Source: Methylocaldum sp002005105
Lineage (GTDB): Bacteria; Pseudomonadota; Gammaproteobacteria; Methylococcales; Methylococcaceae
Reading direction: 5' to 3'
Length of the DNA stretch: 64,000 nucleotides
Assembly (NCBI RefSeq): GCF_051027545.1
Contig: NZ_CP194902.1
Location: forward strand, 4,526,001 to 4,590,000
In this document: positions 1 to 9,298 of the stretch, piece by piece
Layout: each line of letters opens with the position of its first letter
How positions within the stretch are numbered: position 1 is the first letter of the stretch
The notes under the pieces: generated by a model
Seen by the model: the letters and a program-made list of their open reading frames with translations, nothing else
What the model was told of the DNA's origin: nothing
Database searches by the model: none
Made by a program: the position numbers and the translations under genes

Positions 1-54
1 CGAGACGCAAGAACTGATTTTGATATTTCTGCCGATATTTTTGATTTCTGATTC

Positions 55-608
55 TTAGGGAATCTCTGAATGAATCGCCATGGCAAGCTTGCCCCAGGCT
101 ACTGGAGTGGTGACTTGATAAAACAAGCCAGCTTTGCCTCGTTGACGTTTGATGCCAAGAAAAAACAGACCCGGCGGGAGAAATTCCTGGCCGAAATGGA
201 ACAGGCGGTGCCTTGGGACGCGCTGTTGGCGGTCATTGAGCCGTATTTCCCCAAAGCTGGGCGTCGGGGTCGTCAGCCCATGCCACTGGAAGCGATGTTG
301 CGGATCTACTTTCTGCAGCAGTGGTATGCGCTGTCCGATCCGGGCATGGAAGACGCCTTGTACGAGATTGAGTCGATGCGGCGGTTCGCCGGGCTGGAAC
401 TCGTGGAAGACGCGCTGCCGGATGAAACGACCATCCTCAACTTCCGTCGCTTGCTGGAGCGGCACGAGTCGACTGCCAAGCTGATGAACACCATCAATGA
501 TGTGTTGGAACAAAAAGGTCGTTTGCTCAAAGGCGGCACGATGGTGGACGCGACGCTCATTCATGCCGCCCCGTCGACCAATTTGGTTTTATTCAGCGGT
601 TTCCTAGC
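55..608 (+). mobile_element. Internally deleted IS5-family element
   Basis: Short remnant of an IS5-family insertion sequence. A terminal-repeat-like sequence around 56-76 (core GGGAATCTCTGAATGAA) faces a diverged inverted copy at 588-608 (minus strand GGAAACCGCTGAATAAA), about 16 of 22 positions matching. Only the N-terminal half of the transposase lies between them, so the element cannot transpose by itself. The same terminal motif recurs at the ends of the MITE at 25496-25630. Exact ends are inferred by eye. Confidence 0.6.
70..582 (+). pseudogene. IS5-family transposase, N-terminal fragment
   Basis: About 171 residues recognisable as the N-terminal DUF772-type part of an IS5-family transposase, including the segments RGRQPMPLEAMLRIYFLQQW and DALPDETTILNFRRLLE and the first catalytic-core segment MVDATLIHAAPS. 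Reading continues past residue 171 into unrelated sequence, so the remaining two thirds of the DDE domain are missing. The start codon overlaps the left terminal repeat. It is dead by truncation, and the flanking gene on the other strand belongs to a different unit. Confidence 0.85.
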
Positions 609-773
609 TCAATCAAGCTCCCGAACCAGCGATCGGACGCGGCGAACCAGGTCAGTATCGACCGTCTGCAGCCGTTCTCGACGGGCTGCGATATCTTGGC
701 CGAGCAGATTCAGGAAAGCGGTTTCGGCGGGATCACTGCTTGTGGTTTTGTCGTCGTTCAGGGATTTACTCAT
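609..773 (-). CDS. Short PrlF-like antitoxin tail protein (54 aa)
   Basis: Short protein beginning MSKSLNDDKTT and containing DPAETAFLNLLGQDIAARRE, which resembles the C-terminal part of PrlF/SohA-family antitoxins but lacks the N-terminal AbrB/SpoVT DNA-binding domain. Its ATG overlaps the stop of the upstream fic gene by 4 nt, so the two are probably translationally coupled. It ends a few bases before the IS5 terminal repeat and may have been shortened there. The family call rests on a short segment. It could equally be an uncharacterised small Fic partner. Confidence 0.45.
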   Translation of the reverse strand: MSKSLNDDKTTSSDPAETAFLNLLGQDIAARRERLQTVDTDLVRRVRSLVRELD

Positions 774-1906
774 GTGCGATCGTCCACCAGCGGTCCGCTC
801 AACTCGTAGCTGGTGCTGCGCCCGCCCGCTGCGGACCTGCGCAATACGCTGCGTGCCAACAGTTCGTTGATATCGCGTAAGGCCGTGTCCTGCGAACACT
901 TGGCAATCGCCGCCCACTTACGGCTGGTGAGCTTGCCTTCGAAGCCGTCGAGCAACCGGTTGAGCAATTTCACCTGTCGCTCGTTCATCGGCGTGCCCGC
1001 GAAGCGCTGCCAGAAGCGCGCCTTGGTTATTACAGCATCGAGAGCGAGCTGCGCCTGATTGACGGCTCTATACAAGGTGTCCAGGAACCAGAGGAGCCAC
1101 TTGGTAACATCAAGCGTACCTTTCTGGGTGCGCTCCAGGATGTCGTAGTAGGCTGTGCGTTCCCGCTGAATCTGCGCCGACAGGCTATAGAAACGCTGCG
1201 GGCTGCCGTCGGCGCGCGCGAGCAGCAGGTCGCCAATGGCACGGGCGATACGACCGTTGCCGTCGTCGAATGGATGCAAGGTGACGAACCACAAGTGAGC
1301 GAGTCCCGCCTTGATGAGCGGCAGCTCGCCGGTTTCGCCATTTAACCAGCCGAGAAAACGTCCTGTCTCGCTTTCCAGGCAATCCGCCGGGGGCGCCTCG
1401 AAATGCACCCGCTGGCGGCCGATGGGGCCGGACACTACCTGCATCGGGCCGCCGGCATCGTCGCGCCACCCGCCGACCTTGATCCGGGCGAGGCCGGAGT
1501 ACCCGGTTGGAAAGAGCGCAGCGTGCCAACCGAACAATCTCGCCCGTGTGACTGGAGCATCGCGGTTGGCCGTGGCGTCAAGCACCATCTCGACCACACC
1601 TTCGGCGTGACGGTCCACCGGAGCCAGGGCACCGATGTCTACGCCAAGACGGCGGGCGATGGAGGATCGGACAGACTCGACGTTGAGCTGTTCGCCCTCG
1701 ATCTCGCTGGTCTTGACCACATCCTCGGTGAGCGCAGCTAGGCTGGCCTGGTCACGCAATGCCATGCCAACATCGGCCAGACGTCCCATCAACAGCCCTT
1801 GGGCGCGACTGACGTCCGCTAAAGGACCAGCGAGCACCACTAGGTCATAGCGCCATTTGGGCCAATCGTTGGCTTGCCAGATGTAAGTGTAATCTCCGCT
1901 TTGCAT
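770..1906 (-). CDS. Fic family protein with N-terminal DUF4172-type domain
   Basis: 378-residue Fic-domain protein. The Fic core HPFDDGNGRIARAI is at residues 211-224 and carries the histidine, Asp/Asn and arginine expected for AMP transfer to a target hydroxyl. An inhibitory helix motif TSEIEG (S/TxxxEG) at residues 66-71 fits the intramolecularly inhibited class. The opening segment YIWQANDWPKWRYD matches the N-terminal DUF4172-like domain of cytosolic bacterial Fic proteins. The C-terminal 90 residues look like a winged helix. I chose ATG 1906 because the family begins near YIWQ; a longer reading to 1987 adds 27 unsupported residues. It is followed by an overlapping small PrlF-like gene. 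Confidence 0.85.
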   Translation of the reverse strand: MQSGDYTYIWQANDWPKWRYDLVVLAGPLADVSRAQGLLMGRLADVGMALRDQASLAALTEDVVKTSEIEGEQLNVESVRSSIARRLGVDIGALAPVDRHAEGVVEMVLDATANRDAPVTRARLFGWHAALFPTGYSGLARIKVGGWRDDAGGPMQVVSGPIGRQRVHFEAPPADCLESETGRFLGWLNGETGELPLIKAGLAHLWFVTLHPFDDGNGRIARAIGDLLLARADGSPQRFYSLSAQIQRERTAYYDILERTQKGTLDVTKWLLWFLDTLYRAVNQAQLALDAVITKARFWQRFAGTPMNERQVKLLNRLLDGFEGKLTSRKWAAIAKCSQDTALRDINELLARSVLRRSAAGGRSTSYELSGPLVDDRT

Positions 1907-1987
1907 GCGGCGATTATGGGCAGCATTCTCTGCAGATGCAAGATATTCGATGCATTTTATGCGGAGATTGAGGGCGTTATTCTCCAC

Positions 1988-2613
1988 AACCAGGCTCGTC
2001 GGCTTAGTTGTTTCTCTGGTTCTGGAAACGGGTTCGATTCTGTATTTGCGAATTGAATCGGATCAGTAGGCAGTTTCGGGTTGGCAGCGAATAGTGTTAG
2101 AGCGTTTTAATCTCGCTCGTAGGGCAAAACAGTCCTGGCAGGAGTCGTTGGCGCCTTCGGCCAGGATAGATCGACTCAAGCTTTCGTAGGTCGGCAATCC
2201 TTTGCCGACGAACCCGTTGCGTCGGGAATGGATTCCCGACCTACGCGCGAATGCCCGTACACTAAGTATGAAAATGCTCTAAGTACATTCCGCAAATATT
2301 TGTGGAATCTCGACAGATTGGCTTGATTGGCGGGGTTGTCCTGCAGGTTGCCTATGCTGCAAGACTTCCCTGAATGTACTTAGCCCGGAAATGCAGCCCC
2401 GCGAGGTACCTTTTCTACTCAAGAAATTCTTGAAAAATACCGAAGGCGGACTTCCCTTTCAGAAAAGCTTCCGTGTAGGCTGCGGCGAACTTCGGCGGGA
2501 TACGCCAATCCGGTACCGCCTGTAACCAGTGCCACGAACGAAGACTTCAGAGCAACGTCGGCGTTTTGAATCACCGCCGACGCGCCCGTGATAACTCGTC
2601 GCAAGCTACCGGT
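1988..2613. other. Gene-free region with palindromic repeats
   Basis: I see no credible gene here. It holds an imperfect long palindrome around 2187-2255 (arms CGTAGGTCGG and CCGACCTACG), an inverted pair AAGTACATTC (2281-2290) and GAATGTACTT (2372-2381), and the MITE-like unit listed separately. Confidence 0.6.
2097..2282. repeat. MITE-like inverted-repeat unit
   Basis: TTAGAGCGTTTT at 2097-2108 and the inverted AAAATGCTCTAA at about 2271-2282 (one mismatch) bracket about 186 bp that contains the CGTAGGTCGG palindrome. A similar end, AAAACGCTCTA, recurs near 16922. No coding capacity is visible. Confidence 0.4.
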
Positions 2614-2973
2614 TTATCCACCGAGCCCGCTTAGTACCGCATCAAGATATTCAACCGACTCTTTAGCCTGTTCGGTTGCTTTTTTCACATCGCCTGCTTG
2701 GCCTTGACTAATAGCACCTTCCAGACTTGTGGCAGCCTTATCCAGATCAGCAAGCGGTTTTTCCTTCTGCGCCATTCTGACATGGTCCAAGCCGACCTGG
2801 GCATGTTGCACGAGTGCCTTCGCATCGCCCTTTTCGCCCTCCGTCACAGCCATGGTCACATGCTGGCGTGCTTCTCTTACGTGTTTTATGTGTTCCGGCT
2901 CCGTTTGAGCAAAGCCTACGCCACTCAAAACGAACGTCGTCATCAAGGAAATAGCCATAATGATGCGCTTCAT
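2614..2973 (-). CDS. smbP: Small metal-binding protein, SmbP-like
   Basis: 119-residue exported protein. Residues 1-22 form a signal peptide ending FAQ. The mature part has two similar repeats, each rich in His, Glu, Gln and Lys and predicted helical (KHVREARQHVTMAV, then QHAQVGLDHVRMAQKEK and ATEQAKESVEYLDAV). This layout matches SmbP of ammonia oxidisers, a periplasmic four-helix protein that binds several divalent metals. This copy has fewer histidines than the Nitrosomonas protein, so metal affinity is uncertain. It stands alone, with rnk divergent upstream. Confidence 0.75.
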   Translation of the reverse strand: MKRIIMAISLMTTFVLSGVGFAQTEPEHIKHVREARQHVTMAVTEGEKGDAKALVQHAQVGLDHVRMAQKEKPLADLDKAATSLEGAISQGQAGDVKKATEQAKESVEYLDAVLSGLGG

Positions 2974-3338
2974 CTTTCACCTCATAATTCCATTTCCGAT
3001 TTCCAATCGGCACAACTTTTAGACAATCGTGGCGTAAGCGGTACTTCACCGATAATCATCGGCCGGCGGCCGATGGTATTAGGCACGATGACGCTTTCCG
3101 ATCGACCGAAACGAATTTTGCATTCACTCTTTGGTGAAATAACTTTTACCCGCAGCCTCCAACGCGGAACGACTAAATCGTTCGCGGTCTCAATATTTAT
3201 GTGGAGACCACATTCGCGCGTATGCTGAAGGATCGGGCCGGCCAAGAGTGTCGGTGACGCAAGATACCGCTTTTTTAACGATTCGCCTGTTCAGGGCGCT
3301 GATTCATCTATGTTGCTCCGGATGACGAGGACACATCA
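2974..3338. other. Gene-free divergent intergenic region
   Basis: 365 bp between divergent smbP and rnk. It contains a short palindrome around 3059-3073 (GGCCGGCGGCCG). Promoters for both genes presumably lie here, but I could not place them with confidence. Confidence 0.4.
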
Positions 3339-3752
3339 ATGGAGAGAAAGCCCAACATTATCGTTTCGTCAACGGACTTGGAACGGCTGGAAGACCTGCT
3401 CGATTCGCTTCCGGCAGAAGCTTTCCCCGGTAAGGCCGATTTGCAAGCGGAGCTCGAACGCGCCGAGGTGGTCGATCCGCAGAATGTGCCGCCGTCCGTG
3501 GTAACCATGAACTCGACGGTTCGCTTCACCATCGAGTCGACGGGACAGGAATTTTCCCGGACACTGGTCTATCCCAAGGATATCGATACCAAAGGGGACA
3601 AGATTTCCATTCTCGCCCCGGTGGGCGGCGCGCTGCTGGGCCTTTCCGCGGGGGACCAGATCGAATGGCCCAGTCCCGGGGGCGGGCTTCTCAAAGTGCG
3701 TATTATGGAAGTCGTCCATCAGCCGGAACGCGCCGGTGAACCTCATCGCTGA
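3339..3752 (+). CDS. rnk: Regulator of nucleoside diphosphate kinase (GreA-like)
   Basis: 137-residue protein aligning along its length with E. coli Rnk. It has an N-terminal coiled-coil region (residues 1-50) and a C-terminal GreA/GreB-like FKBP domain containing VVTMNSTVRF and APVGGALLGLSAGDQIEW. Rnk binds near the RNA polymerase secondary channel and affects nucleoside diphosphate kinase levels, but its short coiled coil does not reach the active site as GreA does. The ATG is preceded by AGGACACATCA, a weak ribosome site. It appears monocistronic. Confidence 0.9.
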   Translation: MERKPNIIVSSTDLERLEDLLDSLPAEAFPGKADLQAELERAEVVDPQNVPPSVVTMNSTVRFTIESTGQEFSRTLVYPKDIDTKGDKISILAPVGGALLGLSAGDQIEWPSPGGGLLKVRIMEVVHQPERAGEPHR

Positions 3753-3841
3753 CAGAAGCGATCAGCTTCACAGCTTTACGGATGCTCTCGTCACCCGTAC
3801 GATCGATCAATTGCATCATCGGATTTGAAAGGATAGCGTGA

Positions 3842-4555
3842 ATGGCTTTTCACCTCGATCAAGTCGTTCCGTGGGGACGCTCTTTCGCCGAATATGTCGC
3901 CATGTTTGCATTGAAACCGCACGAACTCGGAAGAAGAATACTCGGCTGCGGAGACGGTCCCGCCAGCTTTAATGCGGAGCTGACGGCACATGGCGGCGGG
4001 GTGGTCTCGGTCGATCCGCTCTATCGGTTTACGGCACGGGAGATTTCCTCTCGCATAGACGACACTTTTCCCCTCGTGATCGAGCAGACACGCAAGAATG
4101 CCGACGAATTCGTCTGGTCGCATATCCGCTCCGTCGATGAACTCGGCGAAATGCGCCTGCGCGCCATGCGTGCGTTCCTGGCGGATTACCCCGAGGGACA
4201 ACGCGAGGGACGGTATATCGACGCCGAGCTTCCGTGTTTGCCTTTTGCCGAGCGGTCCTTCGACCTCGCATTGTGCTCGCACTTTCTGTTTCTCTACAGC
4301 GCTCATTTCGACGCGGCATTCCACTTGCAGTCCCTGCGCGAGCTTTGCCGCGTGGCAGCGGAGGTCCGCGTCTTCCCCCTGCTGGAACTCGGCGCGGTCA
4401 GATCGCGCCATCTCGACGGCGTAGTGGCGCAACTGACCACCGAAGGTTACCGGATCGCGACCGTCAAGGTGCCCTACGAGTTTCAGAGAGGCGGCGATGA
4501 AATGCTGATCGTGCGATCCCCGGACACTGACACGCGCGTTGCGGATCGCCGATAG
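3842..4555 (+). CDS. Putative SAM-dependent methyltransferase
   Basis: 237-residue protein with a class I methyltransferase-like core. A glycine-rich motif RILGCGDGPASFNAEL lies at about residues 32-47, an acidic residue follows strand 2 (VVSVDPLYRF), and the motif IV-like segment ERSFDLALCSHFLFLYS is followed by an ELCRVAAE helix, as in radical-free small-molecule methyltransferases. The substrate is unknown. AAAGGA sits 8 nt before the ATG. It lies 89 bp after rnk on the same strand and may share its transcript, but there is no evident functional link. Confidence 0.65.
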   Translation: MAFHLDQVVPWGRSFAEYVAMFALKPHELGRRILGCGDGPASFNAELTAHGGGVVSVDPLYRFTAREISSRIDDTFPLVIEQTRKNADEFVWSHIRSVDELGEMRLRAMRAFLADYPEGQREGRYIDAELPCLPFAERSFDLALCSHFLFLYSAHFDAAFHLQSLRELCRVAAEVRVFPLLELGAVRSRHLDGVVAQLTTEGYRIATVKVPYEFQRGGDEMLIVRSPDTDTRVADRR

Positions 4556-4595
4556 TTATTCCAAATCGCGTTCAATCAGGCATTCATTTTGTAGG

Positions 4596-4863
4596 ATGGG
4601 TAGAGCGAAGCAAAACCCATCGATGGTGGGTTAGGCGCACATCAGCACTGACCGACCGCCGATCACTGTGCTTCGCGTGCGCCGTAACCCACCAAGCGAC
4701 CTCGGACCTGTCCTGAGCCAAGTCGACGGGTCGGTGGGCTACGCGGAGCCTGTCCTGAGCCTGTCGAAGGGCCTGTCCTGAGCCTGTCGAAGGGCCTGTC
4801 CTGAGCCTGTCGAAGGGCCTGTCCTGAGCTCCGTCGAAGGGCCTGTCCCGAGCGGAGCCGAGG
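4596..4863. repeat. Palindromic repeat plus 23-bp tandem array
   Basis: Gene-free stretch between convergent genes. First comes an imperfect palindrome of the GATGGGTT / AACCCACC type (4596-4695). Then follow at least five head-to-tail copies of a 23-24 bp unit, GCCTGTCCTGAGCCTGTCGA plus AGG, at 4748-4863. The first three are identical and the last two drift. A diverged unit lies at 4706-4729. The same unit recurs at 25517-25600 and 31066-31110. Confidence 0.8.
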
Positions 4864-4906
4864 GGCTAACCCGCCTATGTAATGTTCACTCGAATGCCGA
4901 TCGGGA

Positions 4907-7900
4907 TTAGAGGCTATCGGGCGGGCCGGTCCGGCGAACCATCAGCGACAGGATCAGATAAGCGATTCCCAAGACGACCAGCGTCGTGCTCGCCGCGAGC
5001 AGCCAAGGAAGGTGCCATGGTTCGAACGGATACAGCGGCGCGTGCCAAGCGACGGCCAGAAGCAGCGCCGGAATCAGCAATTTCAGCGCCGTCAACGATC
5101 CCTTATTCGCTTTGATGCCGAGCAGTGCCTCTACGATCAACACCAAGGACAACAAGGCGGCGAAAACCGCGAGAATCATTCCGATAGTCGTAATCGGACC
5201 GACTTGGGCACCCGCCGCCAAGGCGTAAAGGCGTACCGAAACCTCCAACAGCTGCCAAAGCAGGACAAGCCCGAACAGGCCGGCCAACACCGCAGCGGCC
5301 CGATCCCAAAGGCGCGCCGGTCGGATCTCCGGCGCCACGGGCCGCACGGGCTTGCCCAATACCGGTTTCCCGAGCCGGCGAACGACCGCTTTTTCCAGCT
5401 CGACGACCAGGAAAACCGCCAAGGCCGCGCCAGCAATCCGGAGCCACGCTTCGCCGCTCAGATCGCGGGCACCGAAGGCGCTCTGCATGAACGGCGCATA
5501 GGTGAACACCAACTGCAAACCGATCAATATGACAATGGCCAGAATGGCGTATCGATTGCCGAACCAGGCGCGCAACGAAAGGCTCGGAGCCAGGAAGAAG
5601 CGGCTGTTGATCAGATAGACCAGTTCACCGGCAACCAATGCGTTGACCGCCGCGGTGCGCGCCAACTCCACCGACGAGCCTTGGCCGATTTCCCATTTGT
5701 ACAGTCCCAGGGTCGCTCCGACCAGAAGCAGCGAGACGTAGGCGATCCTCCACAGCATGTAACGCGTCACCAGCGGTTCGCGGGGCGGACGCGGCGGACG
5801 TTGCATCAAATCGCCTTCCGGCGGTTCGAAGGCCAGGGTCAGCGCCAGAGTCACTGCCGTCACCAGATTGATCCAGAGGATTTGCAGAGGGGTGACGGGT
5901 AGCTCCGTACCCAGGAGGATCGCAATGATGATCACCCCGCCTTCGCCGCCGTTCGTGGGCATGGTGAACAGGATGGTCTTGCGCAAGTTATCGTAAACCG
6001 TACGCCCTTCCTCCACGGCCGTGGCAATGGTCGCGAAATTGTCGTCGGCCAGCACCATTTCGGCGGCTTCCTTGGCGGCCTCGGTACCCCGCTGCCCCAT
6101 GGCCACGCCGATGTCGGCGGCCTTGAGCGCCGGGGCGTCGTTCACGCCGTCGCCGGTCATCGATACCACGTGGCCTTCCTCACGCAAGGCTCTCACCAGG
6201 CGCAGCTTGTGTTCCGGACTGGCTCGCGCGAACACCTCGACCTCCCTAGCCTGGTTACGCAGAGCCTCGTCGTCGAGCTTCTCGATCTCCGCGCCGGTCA
6301 ATGCCCGCGCGCCGTCGCCGATGCCGAGCTGCGTGCCCACCGCGCTGGCGGTCGCGGCATGGTCGCCGGTAATCATCTTGACCCTTATGCCGGCACTTTG
6401 GCAGCGGGCCACGGCATCCACCGCTTCCGGCCGCGGCGGGTCGATCATGCCGACCACCCCGAGCAGGGTGAAGCCGCCTTCGGTGTCTTCGAAGGTCAGG
6501 GATCCGGGCGGTTCGGTCAAAGGCTTTATGGCGAGCGCCAGAAGCCGCTGGCCGCGGGCGGCGATCTCGGTCGTTCTTCGGTGCCAAAGCGCGGGGTCGA
6601 TAGGCTCGTCCTGTCCTTCGCGGCGCTGCCGATTGCAGCGTTCCAGCACGACTTCCGGCGCCCCTTTCAGGAAGATCAATCCATGGCCGGAATGGTCGCG
6701 GTGCAGAGTGGCCATGAAGCGGTGCTGCGATTCGAAAGGGATGGCGTCGATGCGCGGCAGGGCTTCCTGCTCGAACGCGGGATTCAATCCGGCCTTGTAC
6801 GCCAAGGTCACCAGAGCGCCCTCGGTGGGGTCTCCTTCCAGGCGCCAGGTTCCGTCCTCCTCGTGGAGGGCCGCGTCGTTGCACAGCAGCCCGGCACGGG
6901 CCAGATCCAAGAGGTGGGGCAAATCCGCCGCGAATACTTCGGCATCGCCCCGGCTGAAGCCGCCCTGCGGACTGTAACCGGCGCCGCTCACCTGAATTTC
7001 GTCTTCGGCCGTCGCCAACGTCTGCACGGTCATTTCGTTGCGGGTCAGAGTACCGGTCTTGTCGGAGCAGATCACGGTGACCGAACCCAGGGTTTCCACC
7101 GCCGGCAGCTTGCGCAGGATGGCGTTCCGCTGCGCCATGCGCTGCACGCCGACCGCCAATGTGATGGTGACGATAGCCGGCAAGCCTTCCGGGATCGCCG
7201 CGACCGCCAGGCTCACCGCCGCCATGAACATCTCTTCCAGCCCTAGACCGCGGGTCAGCCAGCCGAAAGCAAAAGTCGCCGCGGCCGAGCCCAAGATGAT
7301 GGCGGTCAGCCACCGGGCGAACTGCTCGATCTTTTTGAGCAGCGGCGTGGCCAAAGCGCCGACCTCCGCCAGCATCGTGCTGATGCGGCCGATTTCGGTG
7401 GCCGTGCCGGTGGCGGCCACCACGCCTATGCCTTGTCCGTATGTCACTAGAGTGCCGGAATGGGCCATGCACAGCCGATCGCCCACCGGCGCATCGGGAG
7501 CCACCGGCGCCGCGGATTTCTCTACCGGCACCGATTCGCCGGTAAGCACCGCTTCATCGATGCGCAGGCTCCGGACCTCGACCAGGCGCAGGTCCGCCGG
7601 CACTTTATCGCCGGATTGCAGCAGCACCAGGTCGCCCGGCACCAATTGTTCGGCCGGAACCGTCATTCTGCGCCCTTCCCGCAGCACCGCGGCGGAGGGC
7701 GACAACAGGTTTCGCACCGCCTCGATAGCCGCTTCGGCCTTGCCCTCCTGAATGAAGCCGATAAAGGCATTGAGCACCACGACGGCCACGATCACGGCGG
7801 TGTCCACGTAATCTCCCAGCAGCAGGGTGACTGTCGCCGCCGCGAGAAGAACGTAAATCAGCAGATTGTTGAACTGCGACAGTAGGCGCAGCAGGGCGCT

Positions 7901-8083
7901 GCGCTTGCGGGCCGGCGGCAGGCGGTTCGGGCCGAAGCGTGCCAGCCGCTCGCGGACTTCGGCTTCGGAAAGCCCATGCCGCCGGTCGGTCTCCAGGCGT
8001 TCTATCGACTGTTCCGCCGAAATATTGTGCCAAGCGGTGACTTCACCCGTCTTTTCCGGCGAATCGCTGGTCGTATCACTCAT
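4907..8083 (-). CDS. P2-type cation-transporting ATPase, extended C-terminus
   Basis: 1058-residue P-type ATPase. It has the cation-ATPase N-terminal domain, the actuator motif LTGESVPVEK (about residue 180), the M4 motif IPEGLPA, the phosphorylation site SDKTGTLT (about residue 340), and the hinge MTGDGVNDAPALKAADIG. The PEGL motif and lack of heavy-metal CPC or N-terminal metal domains place it in the P2 group (Ca2+, Na+/K+ or Mn2+ pumps), in the inner membrane. The M5 and M6 residues that set ion choice are not decisive by eye. After the usual ten helices come roughly 150 extra residues with about four more hydrophobic segments. The SD-like AGGAGC lies upstream of the ATG. A repeat follows at each side. 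Confidence 0.9.
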   Translation of the reverse strand: MSDTTSDSPEKTGEVTAWHNISAEQSIERLETDRRHGLSEAEVRERLARFGPNRLPPARKRSALLRLLSQFNNLLIYVLLAAATVTLLLGDYVDTAVIVAVVVLNAFIGFIQEGKAEAAIEAVRNLLSPSAAVLREGRRMTVPAEQLVPGDLVLLQSGDKVPADLRLVEVRSLRIDEAVLTGESVPVEKSAAPVAPDAPVGDRLCMAHSGTLVTYGQGIGVVAATGTATEIGRISTMLAEVGALATPLLKKIEQFARWLTAIILGSAAATFAFGWLTRGLGLEEMFMAAVSLAVAAIPEGLPAIVTITLAVGVQRMAQRNAILRKLPAVETLGSVTVICSDKTGTLTRNEMTVQTLATAEDEIQVSGAGYSPQGGFSRGDAEVFAADLPHLLDLARAGLLCNDAALHEEDGTWRLEGDPTEGALVTLAYKAGLNPAFEQEALPRIDAIPFESQHRFMATLHRDHSGHGLIFLKGAPEVVLERCNRQRREGQDEPIDPALWHRRTTEIAARGQRLLALAIKPLTEPPGSLTFEDTEGGFTLLGVVGMIDPPRPEAVDAVARCQSAGIRVKMITGDHAATASAVGTQLGIGDGARALTGAEIEKLDDEALRNQAREVEVFARASPEHKLRLVRALREEGHVVSMTGDGVNDAPALKAADIGVAMGQRGTEAAKEAAEMVLADDNFATIATAVEEGRTVYDNLRKTILFTMPTNGGEGGVIIIAILLGTELPVTPLQILWINLVTAVTLALTLAFEPPEGDLMQRPPRPPREPLVTRYMLWRIAYVSLLLVGATLGLYKWEIGQGSSVELARTAAVNALVAGELVYLINSRFFLAPSLSLRAWFGNRYAILAIVILIGLQLVFTYAPFMQSAFGARDLSGEAWLRIAGAALAVFLVVELEKAVVRRLGKPVLGKPVRPVAPEIRPARLWDRAAAVLAGLFGLVLLWQLLEVSVRLYALAAGAQVGPITTIGMILAVFAALLSLVLIVEALLGIKANKGSLTALKLLIPALLLAVAWHAPLYPFEPWHLPWLLAASTTLVVLGIAYLILSLMVRRTGPPDSL

Positions 8084-8107
8084 CAGGTGCTCCTTATTAT
8101 TGGAATT

Positions 8108-8346
8108 ATCCTAGAAACGGCAGTTGGACGCGTCCGAGTGTGCGGCGGGCGGGACGGCTGGCAAGGCGCGACGCCGCCGCGGGGCCGTCCCCCGCAAGAA
8201 GGAGCAACGCCGCCAGGCGGCCCGCCCGCCGTGCAATCGGGTGCGTAGCGGCCTCACCTAAACGGTGAAGCGGATAGAAGCGGTGACGGTTAAGACTTGA
8301 AAGGCTTTTCTGGTGCATCGAAGCGGTCAACTGCCGTTTCTAGGAT
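8108..8346. repeat. MITE-like element with perfect 19-bp terminal inverted repeats
   Basis: ATCCTAGAAACGGCAGTTG at 8108-8126 is matched exactly in inverse at 8328-8346. The 239 bp between ends has no ORF of merit. A GC-rich block lies at 8127-8243, followed by 8244-8327, which is about 70 percent identical by eye to 13381-13464. It lies between the divergent ATPase and beta-phosphoglucomutase genes. Confidence 0.75.
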
Positions 8347-8536
8347 TACCGGTCTGCGGCGCGGCCTGCCGTCGTTCTACCCAGAGTCCGGTGCTCGAAC
8401 AGTTTGCCGCCCAAGACAATGCGATTCAATTGTCGTGCGGCACTTTTCCGGCGCACACCGCTTTCTTGTCAGATTTCCCATTGCCTGAGGTCCAATCGAT
8501 ATACGGAAGTTTTTTCGAAGGCACTACGGAGGTGTT

Positions 8537-9298
8537 ATGAATATCCGCTCATCCTCGCACGCGATCACGCGGAGAGATTACGATGCCGTCATCTTCGACT
8601 TGGACGGCGTGATCACGCAAACGGCGACGCTCCACAAAATCGCGTGGAAGACTCTTTTCGACGACTTTCTGCAGCGGTACGCGGCTCGTGTCGGAGAGCC
8701 CCAGCGTAGTTTCGATGCAGATTCGGACTATCGGCTTTACATCGACGGCAAGGCTCGCTACGACGGCGTAGCCGCCTTTCTGGCCTCGCGCGGCATTGCG
8801 CTTCCCTACGGCGAGCCTGGCGATGGACCGGACCGAGAGACCGTCTGCGGGCTCGGCAACAAGAAGAACGTCCTCTATCTGGAACTCCTCCGGAGCCGCG
8901 GTGCCGAGATCTATCCATCGAGCGTCGACCTGATTCATGAACTGAGAGCGAAGAAGTTCGCGACGGCCGTCGTGTCGGCAAGCCGGAACTGTGCCGAAGT
9001 CCTGGAGGCGGCGCAGTTGAGCGACTTGTTCGATACGCGGGTCGACGGGATCGACTTGGAACGAATGCGTTTGCGCGGCAAACCGGAGCCGGATTCCTTT
9101 CTCGAGGCCGCCAGGCGGATCGCCGTTGAGCCACCCCGCGCGGTGGTTGTGGAAGACGCCATCGCCGGAGTCGAAGCAGGTCGCAGAGGAGGGTTCGGCT
9201 GCGTCGTCGGCGTCGACCGAACCGGCCATGCAGACGCCCTGAAAACGGCGGGGGCGGATATTGTGGTGGCGGACCTCGTCGAACTGAGCACGGACTAG
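8537..9298 (+). CDS. pgmB: Beta-phosphoglucomutase family HAD hydrolase
   Basis: 253-residue HAD superfamily protein. Motif I FDLDGV (nucleophile and acid/base Asp) is at residues 20-25, followed by a long helical cap. Motif II is VVSASRN, motif III GKPEPDSF, and motif IV VVEDAIAGVEAG. Together these match the beta-phosphoglucomutase subfamily, which converts beta-glucose 1-phosphate to glucose 6-phosphate. The neighbouring GH65 phosphorylase would supply that substrate, which supports the call. GGAGG lies 6 nt before the ATG. It is convergent with the universal-stress gene and shares the palindromic CTAG at 9295-9298, where both genes use TAG stops. Confidence 0.85.
   Translation: MNIRSSSHAITRRDYDAVIFDLDGVITQTATLHKIAWKTLFDDFLQRYAARVGEPQRSFDADSDYRLYIDGKARYDGVAAFLASRGIALPYGEPGDGPDRETVCGLGNKKNVLYLELLRSRGAEIYPSSVDLIHELRAKKFATAVVSASRNCAEVLEAAQLSDLFDTRVDGIDLERMRLRGKPEPDSFLEAARRIAVEPPRAVVVEDAIAGVEAGRRGGFGCVVGVDRTGHADALKTAGADIVVADLVELSTD

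Noticed and set aside
4748..4863. Possible CRISPR array
   Set aside because: The units are head-to-tail repeats with no spacers between them and no cas genes.
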